Source: Polytrichum commune | Taxonomy: Eukaryota; Streptophyta; Polytrichopsida; Polytrichales; Polytrichaceae | Assembly (NCBI GenBank): GCA_950295325.1 | Contig: OX485805.1 | Coordinates: 44,664,758-44,728,757 of the forward strand | Length of the DNA stretch: 64,000 nucleotides | Reading direction: 5' to 3' | Shown here: in pieces, positions 1 to 12,400 of the stretch | How positions within the stretch are numbered: the stretch's first letter is position 1 | Layout: each line of letters starts with the position of its first letter | The notes under the pieces: model-generated | What the model was told of the DNA's origin: nothing | The model's database searches: none | Seen by the model: only the letters and a program-made list of their open reading frames with translations | Translations under genes and position numbers: made by a program

Positions 1-1264
1 AATATAAACTAATCAGTCTCAGCCGCAGCTAACCAGCTACCCAAAATACAGTCCCGGCCACAGCCATCCAGCTGCCTCCAATGCAATCACAACCACAGCT
101 AACCAGCTGCCTCCAATGCAATCACAACCACAGCTAACCAGCTGCCTCCTGATACAGTCCCGGCCACAGCTAACCAGCTGCCTCCAATGCAATCACAACC
201 ACAGCTAACCAGCTGCCTCCAATGCAGTCGCAACCACAGCTAACCAGCTGCCTCCGATGCAGTCGCAGCCGCAGTTAACCAGTTGCCTCTTGATACAGTC
301 CCGGCCACAGCTAACCAGCTGCCTCCAATGCAATCACAACCACAGCTAACCAGCTGCCTCCAATGCAGTTGCAACCACAGCTAACCAGCTGCCTCCAATG
401 CAGTCGCAGCCGCAGTTAACCAGTTGCCTCTTGATACAGTCCCGGCCATAGCTAACCAGCTGCCTCCAATGCAATCACAACCACAGCTAACCAGCTGCCT
501 CCAATGCAGTCGCAACCACAGCTAACCAGCTGCCTCCGATGCAGTCGCAGCCGCAGTTAACCAGTTGCCTCTTGATACAGTCTCCCCTAGCCGCTAATCG
601 AGCATTTCCCTAAGTCTTTGTTTTCGATCCTTTACTAATGAATTAATCTAACCCACTAATTCCACTAAATAACTACCTAATCCCCACATGTTGTCTCAAG
701 CTCTAAGAGCTCACTCCACTTGAGAGGAATTGAGAGAGAGAACTTAACTAATTAAATTCACTAAAAACTAATGTCCTACACGCGTAGCTCAAGCTTTTAA
801 GAGCTTGCTCCCTTGAGAGCGCTTGATGAAGAGAGAGAGAAATGAGAGAAAAAACACCTTAAGTAGCAAAGAGGGGGAGAGGGAGAGAGGGGGAAAGAGG
901 TGAGGATAGGGTGAGAGGATTGGCACCTCCAATCACAATCCTTTAACCCTCTCCTCCAAAGTAGGGACTAATCCCCATCCACCAAGCTTCCTTCTTCCCA
1001 AACTACCAAGGTGGATCCAAAAGTGGGCATTTAACTCGCGGAGCTCACCTTGCTTCACCTTACCCCCCACTCACCTAATCAAGGCATCCTCTTATTGAAG
1101 TTAAACCTTGAAATTACTACACAACACATTCTAATGCCTAAACTTAAATCCATACCACACTTCACTCTTTTTATGTTTTGTGAATAATCATAGCACATCA
1201 AAGTCACACTAAAATTGGTTTCGAAGACTTAATCACCACATGTGGGCACCATTTTGGGCTCACA
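1..1264. mobile_element. Partial LTR of a Ty3/gypsy-like element, 5' edge outside window
   Basis: The last ~130 bases match the end of the complete LTR at 27313-29096: a CACTCTTTTTAT stretch, then a 'gtgggcacc..ttttgggctcaca' ending, closing on CTCACA as TG...CA LTRs do. The first ~600 bases are a tandem repeat and the rest is AT-rich non-coding DNA. This is a related but distinct LTR, not the same copy. Its right end abuts the coding sequence of a DUF7869-like gene, so the insertion removed that gene's 3' end. The five bases after it are CCCAT. The other flank is outside the window, so no target-site duplication can be tested. Confidence 0.75.
20..590. repeat. Tandem repeat, ~30-bp sub-units grouped in ~60-120 bp blocks
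   Basis: Units of the form 'cacagctaaccagctgcctcc' followed by 'aatgcaatcacaac', 'gatgcagtcgcagc' or 'tgatacagtcccggc' are repeated at least 18 times. The linkers alternate in a higher-order pattern. The array is part of the LTR and contains no convincing reading frame. Confidence 0.9.
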
Positions 1265-3808
1265 CCCATGCCTTAAAGTAAGGGGTGTATCTTGATGAAG
1301 GTTTGCCAAAGCGCCACGAACACGTGTCCAATATTGTATCCAACTTCCGTAACGAAGCCAACACGATCCACCAATATCCGCTACCCTCAAACTCTCCCAA
1401 TATTGTATGAAGCCTAATATGCCTTTACAAATGTCCTCCAAATTCTTCATTAGTATTGGTTTGCAAGGCTTAGGCTCTCCGTCAGGCAACATCGTCCTTC
1501 CTTCCCCATCAACACGCCATACAAGGAGACCCTCCGGCGGGCTCCAGTCTTGTGATGTGCACAACAACTTGTATTGCATGGCGGGGACACCATCGTCACG
1601 CACGTAGAACCGAAATTGTTGTGCCTTCGTATGCCCGATCAATCGGTGAGCTCCGCTTCGAATATACGGTTCTATAAATGCCTTGAAGTCTGGAACCTCC
1701 TCAATCATATGTGGGATGACGGGAATGTTCTCCAAATCCATGTACGACTTCATCAACAATGGGATTGTTGGAAAATCCTCCTCGCGCAACTTCATGCTCC
1801 ACCGCCCAAAGGACGCATCAATATCATCGTGCATGTGGCCTACCAATAGAAAGGACACAAAAACCTCCTTGAAAATGCCTTTCGCAACCAACAACGACCA
1901 ATATGCAAAAACATATCTACTTTTATTGTCCTTCGCACAATTGTCCAATTGGACACGCAGAGTTGGGGGCAAATTCTTGGCAATCACATCTTCACTTGGT
2001 GGCTCCGGCAATGAGTGCACGCATACATCTCTTCCATCCAAGACCGCTTCATATAGAGGTGTTGATCCCGAGTTTTCAAATAGCAATCTTGATGAATAGG
2101 ACGGCGGTTTCTCCAAATCACGTAAAAGCTTTGCAAATGACCCTATCGTGTGGTTTGAATCCCCCGGATACAAATCAAGAGCATAATGAGCATACTTGAC
2201 ATCTCCATGCCCATGTGCAATCATTCCTGCAAAGGCAACCCAATGGTTTAATATTCAACTATAACACCAAAAAATTCACATGGTGTACATGTATGGCCCC
2301 AAGTACAAACCTAAACGCACAAATTTGTGTTTAGGTAATGCAATGCAATTGTTATCAAAATCACCTGTAACCGAAACAAGAAGCTTAAAAAGGCCGTCCG
2401 TGGCTTTTATTCGATTTGCAAAACATGGTGAGGCTGTTTTGGCATGGTCCATTTTGTCATGGATGATTGTAAGGACTTCCAAAGGCCTGGAGATGGACAA
2501 AGCTCTATTTGTGTAGTAATCATTACGGTGTGCCTCTTGCATGTTCACATGCTTGAAATAGTTCATTTGATGTGCGGCATAGGACTCTGTCCCCATCGTG
2601 TGTGCATCTCGAAGGCGTTTCAACTTCTCGCATTTGGAACAACGGGCAAATTTGTCGCCTCGTCTTTTTGTGATGTATTCGCTAAAGTGAGATTTTTTGA
2701 TAGCACTCAGTTTCGACAACGAAATAGGGTCCAACCCGGCCTTCTCGCCAACTGCGTTTACGTCCAACAATATGTCTTTCCATTTCGTGCCTGTAGGAAG
2801 AACCTTCTCCACAACCTTTTCACCGGTTGCGAGTGTCCGTGTTTTGTGCGGCATTGCATCGGCAAGGGGGACAATGATGGTTGCCAGAGTGGCTGTTGCT
2901 TGTCTCGTTGCTTCTCTTGGTTTCTTTAAGCCCGTGTTCCCATGGTGACGGGCACGGCAGCCTTCATTGGCATACGCGGCTTGTCTATAAAATTCCGCTT
3001 TCGACACACCGTGAATGATGTACCATGCCGTACAACACACGTCTATGCTCTCAAGGGTGATGACCTTGCGACCCGCTCCGTTCACATGTATCGCCCTATG
3101 GACATCAAGCTTTTTGGTAGATCTTAGACGGAAATCTCCAAGCCACATTTCCTCGCGGATGGCCTTCAATTTATCCCTTGGGAACAATTGGCAACAACGA
3201 TGTACACAACAATCCTTTGTGGCAACTTCTCTAATGGACTCCTCACAAAGCAACCTTTGACGTTTACACTCATTTGCAGACGGAGTAGGACGTGCCAATG
3301 TATCGTACTTCCGTAGGCCTTTGCGTGGCCGAATGTTTGCTTGGAGCTCCTGTTGGATTTGGACGTGTCGTCGCTCGTGCTCATGCAAATTAACCCCATC
3401 AATTGTCACATTCCTCAACGGCCACCTTCGCAACGAGAACCTATGAGTTGGATTGACTTCCGAATGTACAAGTGATTCTAATATAACAACTCCAACGTCC
3501 TCGGTGCCAAGGGAGTGTTCATCAATGCAATCTTGTGGATGTGTGTTACGACAAATACCCTCCACCACAGCAACTCCACTGTCATTAACAAGTACCACAT
3601 CCAAATTCACCCATGAAGCTCGTGAAAGCCCCGCACATTCCACAATGGGGCAAAAAGGGTCAGATGGCGAAGGACTCCCCAAATGACCTTCATCTGCACT
3701 GTCATCAAAACTATCCTCCCCGACAATGTCTAGCTCATCCCCAGACAGAGATTGGGTGCTGCCCATGTCTTCAGAGAAGGAATCCCCTCTTCCACCAACT
3801 CCCTCCAT
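1265..3808 (-). CDS. DUF7869-like protein, gene 2 of copy 1, 3' end cut by an LTR
   Basis: Two exons are predicted: 3808-2365, ending CACAG|GTGATT, and 2226-1265, after a TTTGCAG acceptor. They join in phase 1. The ATG at 3808 follows directly on a TGTGTAG acceptor, as in the copy-2 homologue, so an upstream untranslated exon is likely. The acidic N-terminus is followed by a conserved block around DCIDEHSLGTEDVGV, a Cys cluster (DCCVHRCCQLFP), an AMPHKTRTL..GEKV block and a CSKC zinc-finger-like segment. Exon 2 holds HGHGDVKYAHY, QLDNC.KDN and VGHMHDDIDASFGRWS. Spaced acidic and His residues of this kind suggest an RNase H-fold transposase or integrase core; that is inference. The family match to DUF7869 is from memory. 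The reading frame is intact to the LTR junction at 1264/1265, where roughly 190 C-terminal residues seen in copy 2 are missing. Confidence 0.72.
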
Positions 3809-3999
3809 TGCGCCTACACAAATGCACATGAAACCTCAACAAACATGGACACAACGTAAGGGTCCAAAAAAATCAAATATTGGAAAATGCAAAACATCAC
3901 GATAAATGGGGACACTGAGGATCAAGACATTTGCAACACAAATGCAATGTGAGCTCCCAATACTATGCGCCAGTCCACAAAATGTTCCACAAAATATTT

Positions 4000-5205
4000 T
4001 GGGTGGGAGTTTGGGTCGGCCGACCTAAACCCTGTGGCACCAGGGATTGAGGGCCATCCACACCTTGCCCGTGGGATAGGGTCGGGTTCCGGTCGACCGA
4101 CTCAAACCTTGTACAATGATGGGTTGAGGGCCATTTAGAATTCCATCACGCTGTGGGGAAAATTTTGGGTCGACCGACCCAATCCTTGTCATGGTCAACT
4201 ACAACGTCCGAAACTGGGGAAGGGGTTGGGTCGACCGACCCAATCTTTGACGGGGTTAATCCACCCACACTGGATAGGGGTTTGGGTCGGTCGACCCAAA
4301 CTTTCACAGGCTAAATCCATCCACACTGGAAAGGGGTTTGGGTCGACCGACCCAAACTTTCACAGGGTAAACCCACCACACTCGGAAGGGGTTTGGGTCG
4401 GTCGACCCAAACTTTCACAGGGTAAGTCCACCCACACTGGGAAAGGGTTTGGGTCGGTCGACCCAAACTTTCACAGGGTAAGTCCACCCACACTGGGAAA
4501 GGGTTTGGGTCGGTCGACCCAAACTTTCACAGTGTAAATCCACCCACATTGGGATGAGGTTTGGGTCGCTCGACCCAAACATTACATATGATGGGATAAG
4601 GTTCTTACTCTGTCCGTCCAAACCTTCTGAGTACCTTGGGTAAGGGCCATTAACAATTCGTTCACGATGTGCGAAAAAGTTTGGGTCGACCGACCCAAAC
4701 CTTCTGAAAGGTTTTACGATAAACGCCCATAGTGGGGTAGGGGTTTGGGTCGACCGACCCAAATCTCAGAAGGGTCAGACTAGACCCCCCCCCCAACACT
4801 AGTGAAGGGGTTTGGGTCGACCGACCCAAACCTCACAAGGGTCAGACTAGACCCCCCCCCAAACACTAGTGAAGGGGTTTGGGTCGACCGACCCAAACCT
4901 CACAAGGGTCAGACTAGACCCCCCCCCAACACCAGTGAAGGGGTTTGGGTCGATCGACCCAAACCTCACAAGGGTCAGGCTAGACCCCCCCCCCAACACT
5001 AGTGAAGGGGTTTGGGTCGACCGACCCAAACCTCACAAGGGTGAGACTAGAACCCGCCCACACTAGTGGAGGGGTTTGGGTCGATCGACCCAAACCTCAG
5101 AATGGTCAGACTAGAACCCGCCCACACTAGTGGAGGGGTTTGGGTCGACCGACCCAAACCTCACAAGGGTCAGACTGAAACCCGCCAACACTAGTGTCGA
5201 CCGAC
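4000..5205. repeat. Palindrome array type 1 (arm GTTTGGGTCG) upstream of gene 2 copy 1
   Basis: About 19 palindromes occur here. The arm GTTTGGGTCG is followed by two free bases (AC, GT, AT or GC) and the reverse-complement arm. They sit in two tandem sub-arrays. At 4220-4580 the unit is ~58 bp with 'acagggtaa.tccacccacactggga.aggg' linkers. At 4740-5180 it is ~62-68 bp with 'aagggtcagactagaccccccc' linkers. Outer copies (4010-4200) are degenerate while inner copies are near-perfect, as if the array grows from the middle. The linkers change between sub-arrays but the palindrome does not. Confidence 0.95.
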
Positions 5206-8100
5206 GTATAATACAGCGTATAATGCGGCGTATAATGCAGCGGATATTGAGAGGTGTGTGGAATTTCATCTCATTGCAAAGTTCACTGCGGACTTGCATG
5301 CTGTGAATAGGTCCTCATGAACAACAGCGTGAACGAACCTCGAAGTACAGCTCCGACTAAGAGTTCTCTCTACGAATTCAGGAGTGGGAGAAGAGCAAAA
5401 AAGAACCAACTTTTGGGGGGTGCGCCCCTTTATACTATCCACCTCCACTTGCCCGACTTCCTCATTGGATGCCTTTCCCGCCTTGTTATTTCAAACCTCC
5501 TGACAGAATTCCCCGTTTTCTGTTTATTGTAGAAAATGCGCATCTTTCAATGCCCCTCTCATACCCCAGCCGTCATATGTCTTAGTCTATGATATTTAAT
5601 CTTTTTTTGGTTTTGTGTGTATATGACATACGACATTGGGAGGAAGGGTGGCGGCCACATTAATTTTTTCAAGTGTCACAACGGTATATTTTAACCAATA
5701 TGTATACCCAACCACAACTCCATTCAATGCTTTCAAGTGCAAACCTATTTAGGTGGGGTTGGGGCCATTTGGAGGTTGCAATTATGAGAGAGTTTCCAAG
5801 GCTTGAGGCCATTGTCATGATGAATAAAATTATTTATTTGTCTCCCCTAAACCCTAAACCCTAGAACATTGCGGCTCTGTTATCTCGCATGGAAGTGTGG
5901 CAATGATAAACGTATGTGGACGTTGTTAAGGGGATACTAACTAGCAATGTCGCTTTTTGGTTCAATCTTTTAATGTTATTTCAATCCATCCTCAAGTTCA
6001 CTTCAAGTTTACTAATGTGTGTGACCAAAACATCCAAAGTTGGACCCTAAACCCTTATAACATCCACAACATGAAATACGTATTGACAAAATACAAAACC
6101 AATTAGTATATCATGTTTAAACGTCCCAAATAACATATTAACATGATCAAGATTGTATTTACTATAACCTTCCTATTAGACTCTTCTTCATATTATGCAA
6201 ACAATATCTGTTATATCTTTCTCCATTATCCAATACATGTGGAGGGAACAATGAATAAGAACATGATTGCGTGAATGGCTTCATTTGATGTTGTGCTTCT
6301 CTTATTTACTTTTGCATCACATTCCATATATTAAATACATCATGAACCATGGTTTATTGGCGACTATGTGATTCCCTAAAGTGAGCAAAACATCCAAAGT
6401 TGAACCCCTTACCCCTAATAACATCCACAACATTTCATGTTATTTGAAGAAACACAAGACCATTCACTATATCACGTTTAAACGTCCGTAATAACAAATA
6501 AACATAATCAAGATCGTCTTTTCTATTACCTTCCAGTAAAAACCTATTCTCACCAGTAAGTCAATGTTATATGTTAATATTGGATAGATTAATATGTTAT
6601 AAACCTAACTCCTAAACCCTAAACCCTAAACCCTAAATACAAAATTCGTAGTTGTTCACTGCTACCTCCACATACAAACAACATGAACTTTATCTTGCGC
6701 CATTATGTAATATACGTGGAGGGAACATTCAATAACAACATGATTGCGTCAAAGGGCTTCATTTGATGTTGTGGTTCTCCGATTTACTTTTATATCACAT
6801 TCGAAGTACATATATCACGATCCATGGTTTATTGGCGACTATGTGATTCATTCAAGTGAGTATGTAAGGGATTTACTAAAAACTTGAGCATGTTAGCATT
6901 TCGACATAAGGATCATGCAATTCCAAACCCTGAGAAAATGCTCTTGGGGAAGGTATACATTTAGCAAACACATTCAAATATCCTAAATTTCCGAATTTCA
7001 TGTTGGGGGACGGGGGTTATATTTTTTATTCATTGCATATTGTGTGAGTTCTTGGCATCATTGGTAAAGTCTAAATGTCAACGATTACATCGTTAAATGT
7101 CACGCAATTGTATTATTTTTCTAACTTGCTCAAACAAAAGAGAAACCAATGATTTCAACTTGTTTGGGAAATTTAGGTTATGGTGTCATGTGAGTAGGGG
7201 TTAAGTCTTAGTTTTAGCATAACGTTGCGTTGTAAAAATGCATTAGTTGTATAAATGGTTTCATTTTGTAGAATACCGCATTTGATGTGCACCTTATGGG
7301 GCATTCCCACTTGACATTAGTTAGAAGTAGTATTAGTCTAAATGCGGTTTTAGTTATCTAGGTTTCACACATATGGCTCTTTTTAGTGCCGTGCCTAGGT
7401 GGCAAATGATGTGGCATGGCTTAAAAGTGGAGGTTTTAAGCCTCAACCACCGACGCTCCCATCGGTACCTAAACATTAGGCAAGAATATAGGAATTTTAA
7501 AAGTGTCGCCTCCCACCCTTGTGATTGGTTGCTTTTTAGTCTTAGCTATGAGGGCACGAGGAGCTTCATTAACAAAAACCGATGGTAAGATAGGTGAGTA
7601 GTAAGGCATTTGGGGATGGGACAAAAACTACCCAACATTCATTGCTTGGTAGATAAAACCATGAACATGTGTGAAAGCTACTTAACTAAAACCTACTTGA
7701 AAATCTCCGGAGCAAGTTCTTGTAGGTGCATTGGGATAGTTGGATGCCTCCGCTATAACCGAGGGAGCTTTACCCGGTCTTTATAAAATAATGAGGGTCT
7801 TAACTAAAGTCAAGTGGGAATGCCCCATTAGGGTACTCCAAAGTGTCTTGAAAATACTAATGCCCGCTAAGGGTTTACAGTTTGGCTTTAGGATTTAGGG
7901 TTCCCCGTAATCCTAATTCCGTTGGTGCCCTAATCCCGTTGGCACCCTATTCGTGCGGTTGGGGGCCAATTCCCGAGGCATACAAAACCCCAGCCGTCAC
8001 AACTTTTCGCTCTTTCTCTCTCTCTCCGCGCCAAGCATTCGCTCCGCGCTTCTTGTGGAAGCGCCGCTTTCGCGAAGCGCCGTGGCGATTCAAGGTGGCG
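5206..8100. other. AT-rich intergenic region between divergent genes 1 and 2 of copy 1
   Basis: No convincing gene is seen. The region contains short CCCTAAA repeats at about 5847-5863 and 6604-6637 and a diverged tandem duplication at about 6015-6860. The sequence from ~7260 to 8100 is less AT-rich. It probably includes the promoter of gene 1, and the stretch around 7990-8200 is pyrimidine-rich ('ctctttctctctctctccgcg'), as in many plant transcript starts. Confidence 0.6.
6015..6860. repeat. Diverged tandem duplication, ~360-480 bp units
   Basis: Blocks such as 'aaaacatccaaagttg' (6026 and 6383), 'ggagggaaca' (6240 and 6717) and 'ccatggtttattggcgactatgtgatt' (6347 and 6823) recur in the same order. 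The second unit carries an extra ~120 bases that include the CCCTAAA repeat at about 6604-6637. Confidence 0.8.
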
Positions 8101-8380
8101 ATTTTCTTCTCTTCCCTCCCTTCTTGTTGCTTTGGCGCCTACTGATTCTTCTCCTTCCCTCCCTTCTCTTGCTGTAGAAGTTAGGAAGTGTTTGCAATAG
8201 AACAGAAACCTAAGGAGAGAGTTTTAGAGTGCGTGAGAGTTAGTAGAGTGATTGTTGTAGAGTGAAGTAAGTAGAAGATTGTTGAAGGGTTTTCCAACAT
8301 TCTAAGCTTGCGGGTTTTGGAGGCTGTATTGTAGTTGGAGAGTTTGTGAGATTTAGGAGTTCTATAAGATAATCAGGAGG

Positions 8381-8700
8381 TGTTTGAGAGATACAAAAGT
8401 CATTTGAGAGAGTCAGTCATTGTTTTGAGAGATTCACTTGTTCTTAGGGATTCAGAGGTTGTTTGAAACACTCAATTGTTGTTTGAGAGATACAAAAGTC
8501 ATTTGAGAGAGTCAGTCATTATTTTGAGAGATTCACTTGTTCTTAGGGATTCAGAGGTTGTTTGAAACACTCAATTGTTGTTTGAGAGATATCTAAGTCA
8601 TTTGAGAGAGTCAGTTATTGTTTTGAGAGATTCACTTGTTCTTAGAGATTCAGAGGTTGTTTGAAGTATTGAATTGTTGTTTGAGAGATTCAAAAGAGAT
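8381..8700 (+). repeat. 99-bp tandem repeat in the predicted leader of gene 1 copy 1
   Basis: Three units and the start of a fourth begin at 8381, 8480, 8579 and 8678. Each starts 'tgtttgagagat' and contains 'cacttgttctta' and 'cagaggttgtttgaa'. They lie just upstream of the predicted 5' intron donor, so they would be part of the 5' untranslated exon. Confidence 0.9.
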
Positions 8701-8823
8701 CTAGGAGTTGTATGAGAGATTGTGGATTTGTGTGAGAGGTTACATTCAACTGTTTCTGTGTTATTGGAAGAAGAACACCTGTTCTAAAGCAACTGTTTAC
8801 AACAACTGCTACATACAACAAAG

Positions 8824-9495
8824 GTATTTTCTTTTATTATATGCAATAAGTGTTTGTCAATTGAAGGTATTGTAGCATACACAACGCATAAGCATTGTAT
8901 ATGCTACGTGCCAACTTTTAAAAATTACATTAAAATAGGAAAGTTTGGGGAGACGACCCAAACACGGCCACAGGTTTGGGTCGGTCGACCCAAACACAGC
9001 CTCTTGTTTGGGTCGACCGACCCAAACACAGTCTCTTGTTTGGGTCGACCGACCCAAACACAAAACAAAGCATCATGTTTGGGTCGACCGACCCAAACAC
9101 AAAACAAAACATCATGTTTGGGCCGAACGACCCAAACATAGCCTCTTGTTTGGGTCGGCCGACCCAAACACAAAACAAAGCATCATGTTTGGGCCGAACG
9201 ACCCAAACAACGTCTTCTAATTATAAACTCATAAAGAAATCCATGATTTTTGCATCAATATAAAATTCACATCCACTAAAAAATAATAATCAAGGAATGT
9301 ATCAAGGAAAAGTATCAAGTAATCCTGCATGTCACAAACAATATAAAATGCAAATCCACCCAATAATCAAAACATTCTTATTATCAATACAAATGATGCT
9401 GAAATATATAAATATACAATCCACCTAAACCTATTCATGTCGTAGATGTTTGGGTCGAACGACCGAAACTAACATTGCACATTATTTTCTTACAG
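8824..9495 (+). other. Predicted 5'-UTR intron of gene 1 copy 1, carrying type-1 palindromes
   Basis: The donor is AAAG|GTATTTTC at 8824. The acceptor TTTTCTTACAG sits immediately before the ATG at 9496. Copy 2 also has its ATG directly after an acceptor. About nine type-1 palindromes lie at 8944-9210 and at 9449. Two of them (about 9117 and 9189) carry a matching variant of the inner arm bases (GGGCCGAACGACCC). Confidence 0.75.
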
Positions 9496-12400
9496 ATGGC
9501 TCCAAAGAAAAGACCCGGCGAAAGGTGGTTCATGCCTGCGCCGGACATGTTGTGGCAGGAGCACGAAACCCCGCAGGATGACTCCTATTCCCCTAAGGAC
9601 GGGCTTGTCCTCGCGTGGTCTATACAAGTGGTTAAGGGTTCGCAATACAAAATGATTTTTGTTGTGAAGGTTGGGACCGTGGAGAAGCACACATGGGCTA
9701 CTCTTACGGGGTGGGAGGTGGCATCGGTTCAGTCTCTTGGAGACTACGTGGATGTCATCCTCGAGAACAACGCTGTCCAGAACGCGCATATGTTTATGCA
9801 CCAGTTCTCCGAACCCTTTGACGCTATCTATGCAAAAGAAACATGTGTAGAACCAGACGTCATCAAACCGGAGTCCATATTCATCGATAACAGTACATCG
9901 AACACAAAGGTGTCGAGCAGATTCACGAAACTAAAGCATGCAATCAGCGTGCTCAACAAAGCCCTGCAGAGCAAAACCAAGTCTCAGCAACCCGTGAGGC
10001 GGAAAGCAACCACAGAGGAAGGAGCAGGGTCGTCAAGACCTCAATCGGTGAGGATGCCGCTACCAGTACCGGCTGACTCGCGTAGGACCACTCCCTCCCA
10101 AACACCTACGAATAGTGAGACCCCTACACCTTCTGGGAGCCGTCAAACAACTCCATCCAAGAGGGCGAGAGAGTCATCTGTGATGACTGACGAGCCAGTC
10201 TCACCGGAGTTGCGCATGCCGAAGCCCGGCGAAGAGGTGGATGCAGGGGAGCTGCAGAAAATCGTGAACAATTTCACGACGAAATGCTCCCACTGTTTTT
10301 TCATGGGCAGGGATTTTAAGTTCGACGTGAACATCAGCCAGTGCCATCTAGCGCCACCGGAGAAGTGTGTCCGGGCAAAGGAGGACGCCTACGTTGACTG
10401 GATAATCGCGCAGATCGTTTGCGAGCAGTTTAAAGACGACAGGCAAACGATAGTAGTGATGCCACAGGGTCTCAAGAAAATGCCTACACCAGAAATGTGG
10501 CCCACAATTCAGAAGGGCGATTTTTGGCTCATAGACGGCCAACACAGCGTGGAGGCATCCAAGAAAATCCAACTCATGAATGAGTGGGATGATCCGAACA
10601 ATCAGAAGGAAAAGCTGAAGGTTTGGAAGGCACTGGTGGTGTGGTCTGACGACGAGACCAAGCTCAGCGACATCTCCCGGTACTTCAATATGGGAAATAA
10701 GAAGAGGGCCTACCAAGCTTCCTGGATAAGGAATATCATGGCCTCGCGGGAGGTGTGGGAGTTCTATGGTAGGCCTCCCAAGGAGAGGGAGAATGCGAAG
10801 GACAAGAATCCCAAATGGGAGGTGAGTATTGTTTAGGTCGACCGACCCAAACTCCTGATGCAGCCTTGTTTATTTAGTTTGGGTCGACCGACCCAAACTC
10901 CTGATGCAGCTAGTTTATTTAGTTTGGGTCGATCGACCCAAACTGTTGTTGCAGATGTTGGTCATGATATGGGTTGGAAATCACATGCACTTAACTAACA
11001 CGCATTCAAATGTTTTGTTTTGTGGACGTGCAGGATTTCAAATACCAAATGATCAACAAATTTTCCTCCATTGATAATTCGAGCCACAAGCAGAAGAAAT
11101 ACAGCGACCTCAAGGGGGAGATTTACTTGATTACAACATCTGACTCAGTTTGGAGGAAGTGGAAAACCGTGTTTGAAAAGCACGAGACGGGGGATTTGAT
11201 CGACCCCGACACTGGCATTTTCTTCAGCCAAACCTCGCGCTTCAAGCAGATGAAGCCTCTCGTGAGAGAGTTCTTTAGAACTCTTCAAGGGCTGTCAGAG
11301 ACGGAGGTGGAGAAGGCGGCATCTCACATCCTGCACGTGGCACCCACGGCGAAGAGGTGTTGGGTGCACCCGAAGATTGTCTTCCAAAAGCCCAAATCCT
11401 TCGTTCCTTCATGCTACACCATGAAGGAATGGACGGATAACAGGAAAAAGAAGACGACTATCGTGCAGGAGCTGCATAAACTAGTGCCAGAGAGGAATAT
11501 TGTCGTGGACGGCGAGGTCCATGAGGCTAACTGGAGAGCATTCAAAGCTGAATATAAGTTCACCAGTGCCTCCATGGTGGCTCTAATAAGGGAAGCGGGG
11601 GACGACTTCTTGCGGGCCAAGATGGTGAAGGGTGGGAAGAACCGGGCGCTTCCGGATCACACAGCGCGTGCGTTCTCGAACTTCATCAAGGAGAAGAAGA
11701 TTGTCCAGTTTGAAGGGGAAGCGTACTTCAACCTTGTCACCGCCGACCCGTTGAAAATTCAGGGCTGGCCAGGTCAAGACGCCAGAATGGCGATAAGGAC
11801 GAAAGCAAGGGACCGCTTTCCTTTTGGGATGATTGATTTCAGGAATATTCCTGGAAGCTCATTTGAGGGCACGATGAGCACCCTCTTCTATGACCCCTTC
11901 CTATCTAAGTTCGTCGATTATGCAAGCCCTAAGTTCAGGGAGGTAGATATCTGGCTTTGGATAGTCGAGGATAGGAGGGCGGAGCAGGTGTACGAGCTTG
12001 TCCGGAAACTGCAGCCGGAGTATGCAGTCTCCAAGTCTCACTACATCGCCGCACCGGCGGAGGGAGCTTACACGACGTTGAGGGACAAGAAGACCAAGTT
12101 CGTCAACGTCTTGTGTTTGTACTTCGTGTACAAAGCGGAGTTGCTGAAGGTGCCGAACCACCCTATATCCCGGATGGACAAACTCTTCCAAGTTCCAGAA
12201 GGGTTGGGTGTCAACAAGTGCCTCTACGACGAGGCTAAATACGCGAACTATCCTTTAGATGAGCTGCGGATGGAATTTTACGTGAGAATGATGAGGACGC
12301 TGACGAGGAGAGGGGATTGCATCTTCAACGTCTTCGGAGGCTCTAAACCTATCTATGCTGCCATGGTAAGCGACTTTCTATAACTCGTGCGCAGTTTGGG

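Noticed and set aside
4226..5066. Overlapping open frames on both strands across palindrome array 1
   Set aside because: They arise because the palindromes and linkers lack stops in several frames. The translations are repeats of FGSTDPN or WVDRPK on both strands, with no independent support.
4000..5205. CRISPR-like array of regularly spaced palindromic repeats
   Set aside because: The linkers are themselves repeats, not unique spacers. The sites also occur in introns and exons, the genome is eukaryotic, and no cas genes are present.
7882..8177. Open frames of 74-87 codons before the leader repeat of gene 1 copy 1
   Set aside because: They lie in the likely promoter or leader and overlap a pyrimidine-rich tract. 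Low-complexity Leu/Phe/Ser runs give no support for coding.
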